This document shows, one piece after another, positions 8,129-16,961 of a DNA stretch of 35,590 nt. A program made the position numbers and the translations under genes. This DNA comes from Alphaproteobacteria bacterium. Lineage in GTDB: Bacteria > Pseudomonadota > Alphaproteobacteria > Sphingomonadales > Emcibacteraceae. Under the pieces are notes generated by a model that had not been told where the DNA came from, searched no databases, and saw only the letters and a list, made by a program, of their open reading frames with translations. Within the stretch, counting starts at the first letter, position 1; each line of letters starts with the position of its first letter. Location: NCBI GenBank assembly GCA_030428615.1, contig JAUIDN010000025.1:1-35590 (forward strand). The letters are read 5' to 3'.

Positions 8129-8848
8129 TTAGTTTCTAATATTCGAGCCTGACGGCACCTCTATAATCACAACTTCTGATGTTTCCAACGCTTTCAATGT
8201 TATGCTTTCCTGCTGTGTGATTTCAGCACCGTCGCCTTTGGTAAGGACCAAACCATCAATGTCTATTTTTCCTTCAGAAATAAGCAGATATGCCTGGTCG
8301 GCCAATGCATGATTAATTTCTTGTCCGGCTTTTAAAGTTCCGCCATAAATTCTCGCATCCTGATGAATATATAAAACATCCCCTGCCTGATCCTCATCAA
8401 AACCTGAAACCAGCAACGGCAAGCTCTTACCCGCCTTCTCCTTTGGAAAACGCCTGCTGTCCCACCTTGGTTCCACCGATTTTTCTCTGGGGTATATCCA
8501 TATCTGAAAAAGGTTCGTATCCTCGCTTTCCAGATTAAATTCCGAATGATAAATGCCCGTTCCCGCGCTCATAACCTGAACATCGCCCGCCTCGGTACGT
8601 CCTGAATTTCCTTTTGAATCCCGGTGGGTAATCGCCCCTTTTCTGACATAAGTGATAATTTCCATGTCTTTGTGAGGGTGTGTGTCAAACCCGGCGCCGG
8701 CCTTTATGATATCATCATTAATTACTCTCAACGCACCGAAGTCTATACGATCAGGGTTCTGATATTCAGAAAAACTGAAATGATATCTTGCGTCCAGCCA
8801 GTTATAATCATGATGGCCGAGTTTCTTGTAGGGATAATGTGTAATCAT
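8129..8848 (-). CDS. Pirin family protein (YhhW-like)
   Basis: A bicupin of 239 residues resembling pirin/YhhW, some members of which have quercetinase activity. The N-terminal cupin carries the metal-site residues FDTHPHKDMEIITYV and GTGIYHSEFN. The C-terminal cupin (ISEGKIDIDG and after) is degenerate, as is usual. ATG 8848 was chosen over an upstream GTG because AAGGAAG is correctly placed before it. It is the first gene of a two-gene operon with the FMN reductase and diverges from a LysR gene, an arrangement common for aromatic or quinone-responsive modules. The metal and substrate cannot be read from the sequence. Confidence 0.9.
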   Translation of the reverse strand: MITHYPYKKLGHHDYNWLDARYHFSFSEYQNPDRIDFGALRVINDDIIKAGAGFDTHPHKDMEIITYVRKGAITHRDSKGNSGRTEAGDVQVMSAGTGIYHSEFNLESEDTNLFQIWIYPREKSVEPRWDSRRFPKEKAGKSLPLLVSGFDEDQAGDVLYIHQDARIYGGTLKAGQEINHALADQAYLLISEGKIDIDGLVLTKGDGAEITQQESITLKALETSEVVIIEVPSGSNIRN

Positions 8849-8955
8849 TTTCACTTCCTTTATTATTTGAAAATTTCATTATCACTTTACTTTCGTTTAT
8901 TTTATTTGATAATATATTATTATAGAATTTAATTAATTCCATTTAGTTGATAATT

Positions 8956-9858
8956 ATGGACAATTTATCCCGGGTTGGCATATTTGTCGCCGTTGTAAAA
9001 AATGAAAGTTTTGTTAGTGCTGCCCGTGATCTGGGCATCACAAGTTCAGCCGTTTCAAAACAAGTTCAGAATTTGGAACATGATTTGGAGGTAAAGCTTC
9101 TGAACCGGACAACACGCAAAGTGTCACTCACAGAAGAAGGTGCATTATTTTTCGAGCGCGCCAGTCGGGCGCTGGAAGATATCGAAGAAGCAACAGAACA
9201 GATTCATGAACTAAAAGCATGTCCGCGGGGTAGCCTGAAAATAAGTATGCCCCATGGTTTGAGTGCTCATTATCTAAAAAAGGACATTGCCGCTTTTGCC
9301 AGACAATATCCCGATATTCATCTGGATATAAGTTTTGATGATCGGTTTGTTGATATCGTGAGTGACGGGTTTGATATTGTTGTCAGGATTGGCTCACTCC
9401 AAGATTCTTCCCTAATTGCGAGACGGCTTGCTTCGTGCCCGATCACTGTCTGCGCCAGCCCCGAATATCTGGAAAGTCACGGAAAGTTGGAAGCGCCGGA
9501 AGATCTGGTTGAGCATAATATGCTGGCCTATAATAGAAATACAAGATTACACGAGTGGCGATATAAATGTCCGGATGGCAAGTACGGACAGGTCAGCTTA
9601 AACGGCACATTCAAAAGTGATAACGGACAAATGCTGAGCGAAGCCGCAATTCATGGTATAGGTGTTGCCATACTACCCATATTCTATGTCGCTGACCATC
9701 TGAAAACCGGCGCATTGAAACAAGTGTTAACCGATTACACCGCTTCCCCGCAACGTGACATACAAGCTGTCTTTATGCCAAACCGCTATCTGTCCACTCG
9801 CCTACGCTTATTTGTCGACCATCTCACCGAAATCTGCAAAAACTTGCCATGGGAATAA
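8956..9858 (+). CDS. LysR family transcriptional regulator
   Basis: A 300-residue LysR regulator. The N-terminal winged helix is clear: SFVSAARDLGITSSAVSKQVQNLE, then LLNRTTRKVSLTEEG. It is followed by a substrate-binding domain with FDDRFVDIVSDGFDIVVRIG, typical of the CrgA/DsdC-type group that controls quinone or aromatic-stress genes. ATG 8956 gives the canonical MDNLSRVGIF start; an in-frame TTG lies nine bases earlier. The gene diverges from the pirin-FMN reductase operon across a short AT-rich gap, so that operon is its likely target. The inducer is unknown. Confidence 0.9.
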   Translation: MDNLSRVGIFVAVVKNESFVSAARDLGITSSAVSKQVQNLEHDLEVKLLNRTTRKVSLTEEGALFFERASRALEDIEEATEQIHELKACPRGSLKISMPHGLSAHYLKKDIAAFARQYPDIHLDISFDDRFVDIVSDGFDIVVRIGSLQDSSLIARRLASCPITVCASPEYLESHGKLEAPEDLVEHNMLAYNRNTRLHEWRYKCPDGKYGQVSLNGTFKSDNGQMLSEAAIHGIGVAILPIFYVADHLKTGALKQVLTDYTASPQRDIQAVFMPNRYLSTRLRLFVDHLTEICKNLPWE

Positions 9859-9918
9859 TTTAGCGTAATATATTGTAGGGAAAAAATCTTAAGTTGAACA
9901 TGTTGGAGGCCGCAAACC

Positions 9919-10416
9919 ATGTCGAAATATTTAATCCTACTTATTCTCCTGTTCTCGGCACCCCTTCAAAATACTCTCGCCCAACAAAACAATTCGACCT
10001 GCAACGGTCCTGAATATTCCGTTCTTGATTTCTGGGTGGGAAAATGGGACCTGACATGGGAGGGGGGTTCAGGCACCAATGAAATCACAAAAGAATATAA
10101 TGACTGCGTTATCCATGAAAATTTCAAGGGATCAAACCTGAAGGGAATGAGTATATCCAGTTACGTTGAGCCCGCGGGTACATGGCGCCAGATCTGGGTT
10201 GATGAAGAAAACAGCTTTCTTGACCTTTACGGTAAAAAAGACGGCGGCAATTATATTTTCCACACCACCCCCAATGATGAAACCCCCAATATTCAATTAC
10301 AGATGGTTTTTTCAGAAATAAAACCGGACAGTTTTATCTGGACGTGGCAAAGAACCGATAATGGCGGCGATACCTGGCAGGACTTATGGAAGATCAGCTA
10401 TAAACGCGCTAAATGA
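9919..10416 (+). CDS. Secreted DUF1579-like protein
   Basis: A 165-residue exported protein with a signal peptide of about 21 residues (LILLILLFSAPLQNTLAQ). The mature part opens with EYSVLDFWVGKWDLTWEGG and continues with GMSISSYVEPAGTWRQIWVD. These are marks of the DUF1579/lipocalin-like beta-barrel family found in many environmental bacteria. Two cysteines in the mature part may form a disulfide. A strong GGAGG lies 10 bases before the start. The function is unknown. It follows the LysR gene on the same strand but probably has its own promoter. Confidence 0.65.
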   Translation: MSKYLILLILLFSAPLQNTLAQQNNSTCNGPEYSVLDFWVGKWDLTWEGGSGTNEITKEYNDCVIHENFKGSNLKGMSISSYVEPAGTWRQIWVDEENSFLDLYGKKDGGNYIFHTTPNDETPNIQLQMVFSEIKPDSFIWTWQRTDNGGDTWQDLWKISYKRAK

Positions 10417-10473
10417 TTATCAGAAAATAGCCATATGAACGGTTTATTGGGGGCTTGATACGATTGTTATCAT

Positions 10474-11853
10474 CTAAACCAGTTCGTCGGAAAATTGCTC
10501 CCAGGGACCGGTAATCGCCAATGTCTTGGTAGGGGAATACACATTTACAAAAAGCGTTGATCCATCAGGCGAAAAACATACTCCTGCGAGTTCAGATTGT
10601 GTATTAAGTTTCGCGAAGGCATATGGTCTACCGTCGGGCGTTATCCCGCGCATAAAGTTATTAACCACGGTTGTATATTGATCTTCGCACACCAGTAAGT
10701 GACCGTTCGGTGCAACAGTAAGATTATCACCGAAGTTAAAGGCATCGGGATCAGTGGATTCGAAAAATAATTGCAGCTTCCCCGGACTATTATTTTCGTC
10801 TATCTCGCCCTCATCAGGAGAGGGCCGATATCGCATGATCTGACCCAAATTTGCAGCGCCACCGGATGTACAGCAAAAATATAATTCCCCATCCCCCCAA
10901 TGCACACCTTCGCCACGGGCGAAAAGGACAGCGCCGTCTCTGTGCCCGCGAACCCTAAGATCATCATACGGACTTTGAATGTCGTCCACATCAATCCATC
11001 TGGCATCGCGCCATTCACCGATAGGGAACGAAACACCACTCCAGTTTCGACTGTCAGCGCCTTCAACTTCGCCTTTCAAACCGAGCGCCTGCAATTTTCC
11101 GCCTTTTTGCAGCTGCCCTTGCTGGTTTGGAATAAACCGGTAAAAGAGACTGTTCGGCCGATCTTCGGTCATGTACACAATTCCGGTATTTGGATCAACG
11201 ACTGCCGCTTCATGATTAAATCGGCCCATGTCTTTAAGCGCCACAGGCTTTTTCAGGTTTCTTTCTTTCGCAGAAACTTCAAAAACCCACCCATGGTCAA
11301 GCTGTCCATGTTCACCCGCTTTAAAAACGGTTTCTTCACATGAGAGCCACGTCCCCCAGGGTGTGGTTCCCCCGGCACAGTTTCTTATTGTTCCAATCAG
11401 GCTTCGGTATTCGCTTACCCGTTCTCCTGTCGCAACATCGTAAATAATTGTCGTCGTGCCACCAGGAAGCGGCTCTCCAGCGTCCGACTGATCAAAAGAC
11501 ACGGGAAGTAACAGTTTATGCATTTTGGACGCAACAGGATCATGATTTTCAAGACTTATCTCATGATTTCTGATCAGTGCCACTTCCGCCCCCTCCAATG
11601 GTATGCACCCCATACCATCGGCACGGTCCGGAACCCTGAAGCCGTCATCCATCTGGTCGCCAAGTTTCGAAATAATATTATAGCTAAAACCATTTGGCAG
11701 ATCCAATATGCCCTCTGGATCTTTTTTCAGAGGGCCATACGCAATCATCACCTGTTGTTTGGCGGCAACCGCGCCTGTCGTGAAATTTTTTGCCAATCCC
11801 GCAAACGCCAATGTGCTGGCGCCCGCAACAAACTTCCTTCGTGTCAAATGCAT
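10474..11853 (-). CDS. PhoX-like (DUF839) protein, Tat-exported
   Basis: A 459-residue protein of the PhoX/DUF839 beta-propeller family, whose characterised members are calcium- and iron-dependent periplasmic alkaline phosphatases. The Tat signal is clear: TRRKFVAGASTLAFAGLA, with R5-R6. Family residues include IRNHEIS, TPWGTWLSCEET, MGRFNHEAAVVDP, VYMTEDR and LLVCEDQY, which supply the usual Glu and Cys ligands. It is shorter than the classical PhoX of roughly 600 residues and belongs to the small subgroup, so activity on phosphomonoesters is likely but not certain. It diverges from a LysR gene at 12032. No Pho box was recognised. Confidence 0.8.
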   Translation of the reverse strand: MHLTRRKFVAGASTLAFAGLAKNFTTGAVAAKQQVMIAYGPLKKDPEGILDLPNGFSYNIISKLGDQMDDGFRVPDRADGMGCIPLEGAEVALIRNHEISLENHDPVASKMHKLLLPVSFDQSDAGEPLPGGTTTIIYDVATGERVSEYRSLIGTIRNCAGGTTPWGTWLSCEETVFKAGEHGQLDHGWVFEVSAKERNLKKPVALKDMGRFNHEAAVVDPNTGIVYMTEDRPNSLFYRFIPNQQGQLQKGGKLQALGLKGEVEGADSRNWSGVSFPIGEWRDARWIDVDDIQSPYDDLRVRGHRDGAVLFARGEGVHWGDGELYFCCTSGGAANLGQIMRYRPSPDEGEIDENNSPGKLQLFFESTDPDAFNFGDNLTVAPNGHLLVCEDQYTTVVNNFMRGITPDGRPYAFAKLNTQSELAGVCFSPDGSTLFVNVYSPTKTLAITGPWEQFSDELV

Positions 11854-11968
11854 TAGTTCTCTCTACAAATAATTACTCATTTATTTTTAACGGGCGATTG
11901 TCTTCCATATCATCGATATTACCCATGCCAATGCGAGCGGTACAGTGAATTTTATATGAAGATTCATT

Positions 11969-11985
11969 ATTTATTTTTAATAAAT
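11969..11985. repeat. AT-rich inverted repeat between PhoX-like and LysR genes
   Basis: ATTTATT-TTT-AATAAAT is a perfect 7-bp inverted repeat in the 178-base divergent gap. Its place 47 bases before the LysR start suggests an operator, but AT-rich palindromes arise by chance. Confidence 0.3.
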
Positions 11986-12031
11986 TAAATAAATTCTATA
12001 CTTAAATTCAAATATTTTGTATTTATTTTCA

Positions 12032-12895
12032 ATGGATATCGTACTTGCAAAAACATTTCTGACAATAATAGAGGTCGGTAATTTCAGAATAGCTTCCGAG
12101 AAATTACACGTCACGCAGTCCACTGTGAGCGCACGCATAAAATCACTTGAAGAACAGTTGGGAAAACAGCTTTTTGTCAGAAATAAATCAGGAGCAACGT
12201 TAACTCAGGCCGGGTTAAATTTTCAGGAATTTGCGTTAAGCTTCATTCAATTGTGGGAAAAAGCACAAAACAAAGTCTCCAGCGAAGATGTATACAAGGA
12301 TCACGTGTCTATCGGTGCTAGGCCGGGACTCTGGGAGCCGGTATTAATGAAATGGCTCCCATGGGCGAAGTCGGAATTTCCGGAAATTGCTTATCGGATC
12401 GAATTTGGTATTGCGGCGGACCTGATCCGCAAGCTTGAGGAAGGTATCATTGACATTGCAATATTGCTTTCCGCGCCGACCATGCCCGGAATAGCCGTCG
12501 AAGAATTATATCTAGAGAATTTTGTACTGATTAAGAATCCAAATACCCCATTAAATTCAAACCTGTTCGATGAAACCTTTGAAAAAAGCTATATTGAGGT
12601 TGACTGGGGAAAAGAATTTCAGTCAAGCAAAAATCACTATTTCCCCACACCATTTGTGCCCCACCTTTCGGTCAGCGTTGGTACTTACGGTGTTAAATAT
12701 ATCATTGAAAATGGTGGCTGCGGTTATTTCCCCTACTCCATGATTTCCGAGCATTTAGAAGACGGAAGCTTGGTCATTGTTGAAGAAGCTCCAAAAATAA
12801 AGCAGCCCGTCTATCTTGCCTATAGTAAAAGTGACTTAAGGAAATTCGTCAAACCATTACTCGCAGGTGTCAAATCCATCACCAAAGAACTTTGA
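12032..12895 (+). CDS. LysR family transcriptional regulator
   Basis: A 287-residue LysR regulator with the N-terminal helix-turn-helix FLTIIEVGNFRIASEKLHVT and STVSARIKSLEEQLGKQLF, followed by a co-inducer domain (IEFGIAADLIRKLEEGIIDIAIL and after). ATG 12032 gives the standard MDIVLAKTFL start; an in-frame TTG lies 15 bases upstream. Weak ribosome-binding sequence is normal for this family. It diverges from the PhoX-like gene, making that gene or itself the likely target. The potassium-transport operon begins 131 bases downstream on the same strand. Confidence 0.88.
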   Translation: MDIVLAKTFLTIIEVGNFRIASEKLHVTQSTVSARIKSLEEQLGKQLFVRNKSGATLTQAGLNFQEFALSFIQLWEKAQNKVSSEDVYKDHVSIGARPGLWEPVLMKWLPWAKSEFPEIAYRIEFGIAADLIRKLEEGIIDIAILLSAPTMPGIAVEELYLENFVLIKNPNTPLNSNLFDETFEKSYIEVDWGKEFQSSKNHYFPTPFVPHLSVSVGTYGVKYIIENGGCGYFPYSMISEHLEDGSLVIVEEAPKIKQPVYLAYSKSDLRKFVKPLLAGVKSITKEL

Positions 12896-12998
12896 AGGTC
12901 TGGTGTAAAATGCTCACTTCTAAAAATTAAATGCAAAAAAATTGCACTTATCTATAAATAATTTTCGTTAGACAGCATTAAATTTTTAACATAATGTT

Positions 12999-13018
12999 CC
13001 TTTCAAATTGTTGAAAGG
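12999..13018 (+). promoter_or_regulatory. Hairpin covering the ribosome binding site of the trkH operon
   Basis: CCTTTCAA-ATTG-TTGAAAGG is a perfect 8-bp stem with a 4-base loop. Its right arm contains the GAAAGG that serves as Shine-Dalgarno for the GTG start at 13027, eight bases on. In RNA, the ribosome binding site would be paired. It may alternatively be a DNA operator. Confidence 0.5.
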
Positions 13019-13026
13019 TTGAAATA

Positions 13027-13317
13027 GTGATTTTACCTGATGTGAAATTTTCAGCAAAAGAGCTTAGAGCTTCCATATTTTATATGGTTATAAGTGGTAT
13101 TGCGTGTCTGGTACTCGCTGCCGTCACATTTGAATGTGAATATGTCTCCGGCCTCTGTATTGAGAATATAATGGAAATGTTAGGTATCTTGGACATGAAC
13201 TGGATATCAATTCACAAAAACCTTTTCATGCATATTATCCAGGTGTTATTTGTCATTACGTTTTTGGTAGAGATTAAAATTATTCTCACCAAAACAACAA
13301 AGGGATGGCGACTTTGA
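13027..13317 (+). CDS. Small membrane protein upstream of trkH
   Basis: A 96-residue protein starting at GTG with GAAAGG in front. It has two hydrophobic segments (about 17-35 and 64-86), with four acidic residues and two cysteines in the connecting loop. I do not recognise the family. Its last 13 bases overlap the trkH start, so translation of the two is coupled. An accessory subunit or stability partner of the potassium channel is a reasonable inference, with nothing more direct to support it. Expression would depend on the hairpin that covers its ribosome binding site. Confidence 0.7.
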   Translation: MILPDVKFSAKELRASIFYMVISGIACLVLAAVTFECEYVSGLCIENIMEMLGILDMNWISIHKNLFMHIIQVLFVITFLVEIKIILTKTTKGWRL

Positions 13318-14819
13318 CATCCTATAGCGATGTAAGTGGCAGCGCGCCACGCTATAGCACCAAGAAAGCCGATAGCAGCTTCGGTATAGTTTATGTAAAC
13401 ATTGGTTTATTTCTAATTGTGCTTGGGGTCGGCATGTTCATACCGGCAATAGTTGACGCAAGCAATCATAATGATGATTGGCAGGTTTTTGCTTTTTGTT
13501 CGTCATTTATAACATTTCTGGGCGCGCTTTTATTCCTGTCAAACAAAGCAAAATTTACATCGCTTTCTATCAAACAGGGGTTTTTAATAACCGTGTCAAC
13601 TTGGCTGGCGATCCCTTTTTTCGGTGCATTGCCGTTTATATTCGCTGATTTGCATTTAAGCGTGACTGATGCATTTTTCGAAGCTATGTCCGGCGTTACC
13701 ACAACGGGGTCCACAGTCATCACCGGCTTGGATGGTTTGCCGCCCGGAATTTTACTGTGGCGTAGCCTACTGCAGTGGCTAGGGGGAGTGGGCATTATCG
13801 CAATGGGTGTCGCGATAATGCCCATACTTAAAGTTGGAGGAATGCAGCTTTTTAAGATTGAAGCTTTTGATACAAGTGAGAATTTCATTCCGCGGTCAAC
13901 TTCTCTGGCGATCTCTCTAACCGTTCTCTATATCGGTTTAACGTTGATTTGTGGCGTCATTTTGTGGCTTTGTGGAATGTCTCCGTTTGATGCGGCATGT
14001 CATGCATTTACAACAATCTCTACAGGTGGTTTTTCTACGTCTGATAGCTCGGTAGCTTATTTCGACAATGCGCTCATCGAATATGTAATATCATTTTTTA
14101 TGATTATAGGCAGTCTGCCCTTTATAATTTATCTAAAAATGTTGGTCGGCCGGTCGTTAAAACCCCTTAACGATTCACAAATAAAGGGGTTCGTTATTGT
14201 CCTTGCTTTCTTCATATCATTAGTGACGATATGGCTCTGCATAGCAAACAACTTGGATTTCTTTCAATCCCTGAGATACACAACGTTTAATATCATCTCA
14301 GTGATAACAGGTACCGGTTTCGCATCAATTGATTACACAATCTGGGGCAGCTTCTCTTCCGTTCTATTCTTTTTTATTATGTTCATTGGCGGATGTTCAG
14401 GCTCGACCTCCTGCGGGATTAAAATATTTCGCTTTCAGGTAATGTTATTGGCCATCAAAACATCCATAAAAAGATGGATGTGGCCAAATGGCATCCACAT
14501 CGCGAAATATAATGGTCAACCGGTTACCAATAATATTATTGGATCCGTATTTTCATTCGTTTTTCTTTTTGTACTCAGTCTATCGGTTTTAACGCTTCTA
14601 TTAACGCTTACCGGGCTGGATTTCACGACGGCGATTTCTGGTGCCGGCACCGCGCTGGCCAATGTTGGCCCCGGCATTGGTCACATTGTCGGCCCTGCCG
14701 GAAATTTTCAGACGTTACCTGATGTCGCTAAGTGGATACTGAGTTTCGGTATGTTACTCGGGCGATTGGAGATTTTCTCTGTACTGGTTTTACTATCACC
14801 CGCCTTCTGGAAACAATAA
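13305..14819 (+). CDS. trkH: TrkH-family potassium uptake protein
   Basis: A 504-residue potassium channel-like transporter of the TrkH/KtrB family. All four selectivity-filter loops are visible: SGVTTTGSTVITG, HAFTTISTGGFST, SVITGTGFAS and ALANVGPGIG. The family's intramembrane SGSTSCGIKI stretch is also present. The length and the ten or so membrane segments are typical of TrkH. The usual gating partner TrkA (an NAD-binding peripheral protein) is not encoded in this window and is probably elsewhere. The start overlaps the preceding small membrane-protein gene by 13 bases, and another small membrane-protein gene follows 53 bases later. Confidence 0.93.
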   Translation: MATLTSYSDVSGSAPRYSTKKADSSFGIVYVNIGLFLIVLGVGMFIPAIVDASNHNDDWQVFAFCSSFITFLGALLFLSNKAKFTSLSIKQGFLITVSTWLAIPFFGALPFIFADLHLSVTDAFFEAMSGVTTTGSTVITGLDGLPPGILLWRSLLQWLGGVGIIAMGVAIMPILKVGGMQLFKIEAFDTSENFIPRSTSLAISLTVLYIGLTLICGVILWLCGMSPFDAACHAFTTISTGGFSTSDSSVAYFDNALIEYVISFFMIIGSLPFIIYLKMLVGRSLKPLNDSQIKGFVIVLAFFISLVTIWLCIANNLDFFQSLRYTTFNIISVITGTGFASIDYTIWGSFSSVLFFFIMFIGGCSGSTSCGIKIFRFQVMLLAIKTSIKRWMWPNGIHIAKYNGQPVTNNIIGSVFSFVFLFVLSLSVLTLLLTLTGLDFTTAISGAGTALANVGPGIGHIVGPAGNFQTLPDVAKWILSFGMLLGRLEIFSVLVLLSPAFWKQ

Positions 14820-14872
14820 TGCAATACCAACGGTTGGCACATTTCATCATATTATTTTTTTAGGATAAAAAC

Positions 14873-15145
14873 ATGACTCTACTCACAATACTTACGCCTG
14901 TTATCGCTGCTTTCATCATCAGTCTTATTTTTCGAAAATTGAACATGTCTGGTTGGATCGACTATCTGGCGCCTTGCCTGATCGTCACACTACTGGTATT
15001 TTTATACTCATCCACTGCTGGTGGATTTTATGAAAACCCGTTTTCTTTGTTTGAAAATTCCAGGGTGATTTTTCTAAGCTTTTTAGGTGCGGGATTTGCA
15101 GATTTTACAAATTCCATGAGGGAAGAATTATCACGGGAAACATAA
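14873..15145 (+). CDS. Small membrane protein downstream of trkH
   Basis: A 90-residue protein with about three hydrophobic segments (near 3-19, 30-46 and 66-80) and a polar tail (SMREELSRET). I do not recognise the family. AGGATAAAAACATG provides a ribosome binding site, and it follows trkH by 53 bases, so co-transcription is likely. Like the small protein upstream, it may be a channel accessory; that is inference from position only. Confidence 0.65.
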   Translation: MTLLTILTPVIAAFIISLIFRKLNMSGWIDYLAPCLIVTLLVFLYSSTAGGFYENPFSLFENSRVIFLSFLGAGFADFTNSMREELSRET

Positions 15146-15170
15146 GAGCCCGTTATATCCCAAAAATTTA

Positions 15171-16100
15171 TTATAAAGCATAATCTTCGGGCCAATCAGT
15201 TCTACTGACGATGGCCCCAGGATGCTGAATAACCAGTGAAGCACATTTCTGCCCGTAACGGACAGCATCTCTTATGTTTCTTCCGGACAAGCGTGCCGCA
15301 AGATACGCCCCGTTAAAGGCATCACCGGCGGCTGTTGTATCATAGGGTTTCGATATTACATCCGTTGATATAATTTCGCTCACACCCTTATGAAAGGTAA
15401 CACAACCGCTTTTTCCGCATTTCAGAACTACTTCGTCCGCGCCGAAATTAACATAACGGTCAATGATTTTTTCGGGGGCACTCTCGCCCGTTAAAGCCTG
15501 TTCATCGTCCTGACCGGGCATTGCAATATTGACGAGCGGAATGAAATGATTAAACACTTCCCCCGCACGTTGGCGGCTTTTCCACCCCGCCGGACGATAA
15601 TTAAGATCAAACACTATCTTCCCACCATTTTTCTTATAACATTTTAAAAAGTTATAAAATATGTCGAGCGACTTTGGGTCATAGAGGGAAAGTGTAATTC
15701 CGCTAAAGTAAATATATTCGAAGGCGGATAGTCTTTCCAACATCGCATCACAGTTTTTAAGCGTAAACAGGTCTCTCGCTGGTGAATTTTCCCGCCAGTA
15801 ATAAAAGCGGCGCTCACCGTGTTCATCCGTTTCGACCATATAAAGACCTGATTGGCGTTTGGGTACTTTTTTTACGAGACCTATCCCAATATTTTCTTTC
15901 TGCCAATCCTCGTACATCTCAACACTGAACGGATCATCACCGATTGCCGTCACATAATCAACTGAGCCACCCCAACGCGCACAATAAAGGGCTACATTTA
16001 ACGTGTCTCCTGCGTATCGAAGGTCATAATTTTTACCGAAATTATTTCTATTCTGGGATAATTCCAACATACATTCGCCAATGATTGCTATACGAGACAT
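15171..16100 (-). CDS. kdgK: 2-dehydro-3-deoxygluconokinase (KDG kinase)
   Basis: A 309-residue PfkB/ribokinase-family sugar kinase that would phosphorylate 2-keto-3-deoxygluconate to KDPG in the cytoplasm. The start IAIIGECMLELSQ, the middle YYWRENSPARDLF (the R-x-x-SPAR-like substrate loop typical of KDG kinases) and the C-terminal DTTAAGDAFNGAYLAARL with the catalytic Asp are all present. ATG 16100 is preceded by AAGGAAAC; a GTG 18 bases upstream is less likely. It is the last gene after the lyase and SDR reductase, and the KDPG aldolase that would take its product lies at 25.15 kb. Confidence 0.88.
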   Translation of the reverse strand: MSRIAIIGECMLELSQNRNNFGKNYDLRYAGDTLNVALYCARWGGSVDYVTAIGDDPFSVEMYEDWQKENIGIGLVKKVPKRQSGLYMVETDEHGERRFYYWRENSPARDLFTLKNCDAMLERLSAFEYIYFSGITLSLYDPKSLDIFYNFLKCYKKNGGKIVFDLNYRPAGWKSRQRAGEVFNHFIPLVNIAMPGQDDEQALTGESAPEKIIDRYVNFGADEVVLKCGKSGCVTFHKGVSEIISTDVISKPYDTTAAGDAFNGAYLAARLSGRNIRDAVRYGQKCASLVIQHPGAIVSRTDWPEDYAL

Positions 16101-16135
16101 TGTGTTTCCTTCGAGCACCTTTCGGTGTACAGTAT

Positions 16136-16951
16136 CTAAACGCCGCCAAAAATGGAAAAGCCGCCGTCAACGCAAACCATAGAACCTGTGACAAATTTTG
16201 ATGCATCGCTGAGTAGCCAGACCAATGCCCCTTTTAATTCATCCGGATGACCAAATCGTTTAAAAGGCGTTTGATTTATCACGTTTTGGCCGCGCTCCGT
16301 CAATCCACCATCCGGCGTCGTCAGAAGATTTTTATTTTGTTCTGTCAGGAAAAACCCCGGCGCCAAGGCATTCATCCTTAACGCGTCACCATATCTGTTT
16401 GCCATTTCCACTGCGAACCACTGGGTATAACAATCAACGGCAGCCTTACCCATGTTATATCCAAGAACTCTGGTTATCGCCCGCTTCGAATTCATGGATG
16501 AAATGTTGACTATACTGCCCCTCTCAGCCGTTTTTGCTATGGCCCCTGCAAAAACCTGCGTAGGCGTTACCGTACCCCAGAGGTTAAGGTCCGCCACCTC
16601 CTTCATTCCGGCCAGATTCATTTTGAATAAATCCTGATCGGGCATAAGGACACTTTGTGGCATAATGCCGCCGGCAGCATTCACCAGTCCGTCAATCCTG
16701 CCAAATTCGGCAAGAACCTTGTCCTTCGCCGCACTCAACTGATCATAATCCATCACATCAGCTACGAGAGCAACGGCCTGGCCATCATTTCGGTTTATTT
16801 CTTCGGCGCGCCGATTGGCAATGTCTTCATTCCTGCCGAGAATGCCGACTGAACCACCGGCCTCTACGATACCTTCGATAAAGGATTTACCCAGAATGCC
16901 CGTGCCGCCCGTAACAACGATCACTTTATCTTTTAGAGAAAATTCAGTCAT
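16136..16951 (-). CDS. SDR oxidoreductase of uronate catabolism
   Basis: A 271-residue short-chain dehydrogenase. The nucleotide loop TGGTGILGKSF, the NAAGG motif, the catalytic Ser in NISSMNS and YNMGK (Tyr-x3-Lys) are intact. The sequence resembles the D-mannonate oxidoreductase/DEH reductase group, which reduces keto-uronates with NAD(P)H. Next to KDG kinase and a heparinase-like lyase, the fitting role is reduction of 4-deoxy-5-keto-uronate to KDG; fructuronate to mannonate is the main alternative. The start at 16951 has AAGGAAA before it and lies 10 bases after the lyase stop. An upstream extension would overlap the lyase gene and was not used. Confidence 0.85.
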   Translation of the reverse strand: MTEFSLKDKVIVVTGGTGILGKSFIEGIVEAGGSVGILGRNEDIANRRAEEINRNDGQAVALVADVMDYDQLSAAKDKVLAEFGRIDGLVNAAGGIMPQSVLMPDQDLFKMNLAGMKEVADLNLWGTVTPTQVFAGAIAKTAERGSIVNISSMNSKRAITRVLGYNMGKAAVDCYTQWFAVEMANRYGDALRMNALAPGFFLTEQNKNLLTTPDGGLTERGQNVINQTPFKRFGHPDELKGALVWLLSDASKFVTGSMVCVDGGFSIFGGV

Positions 16952-16961
16952 CTTTTCCTTA

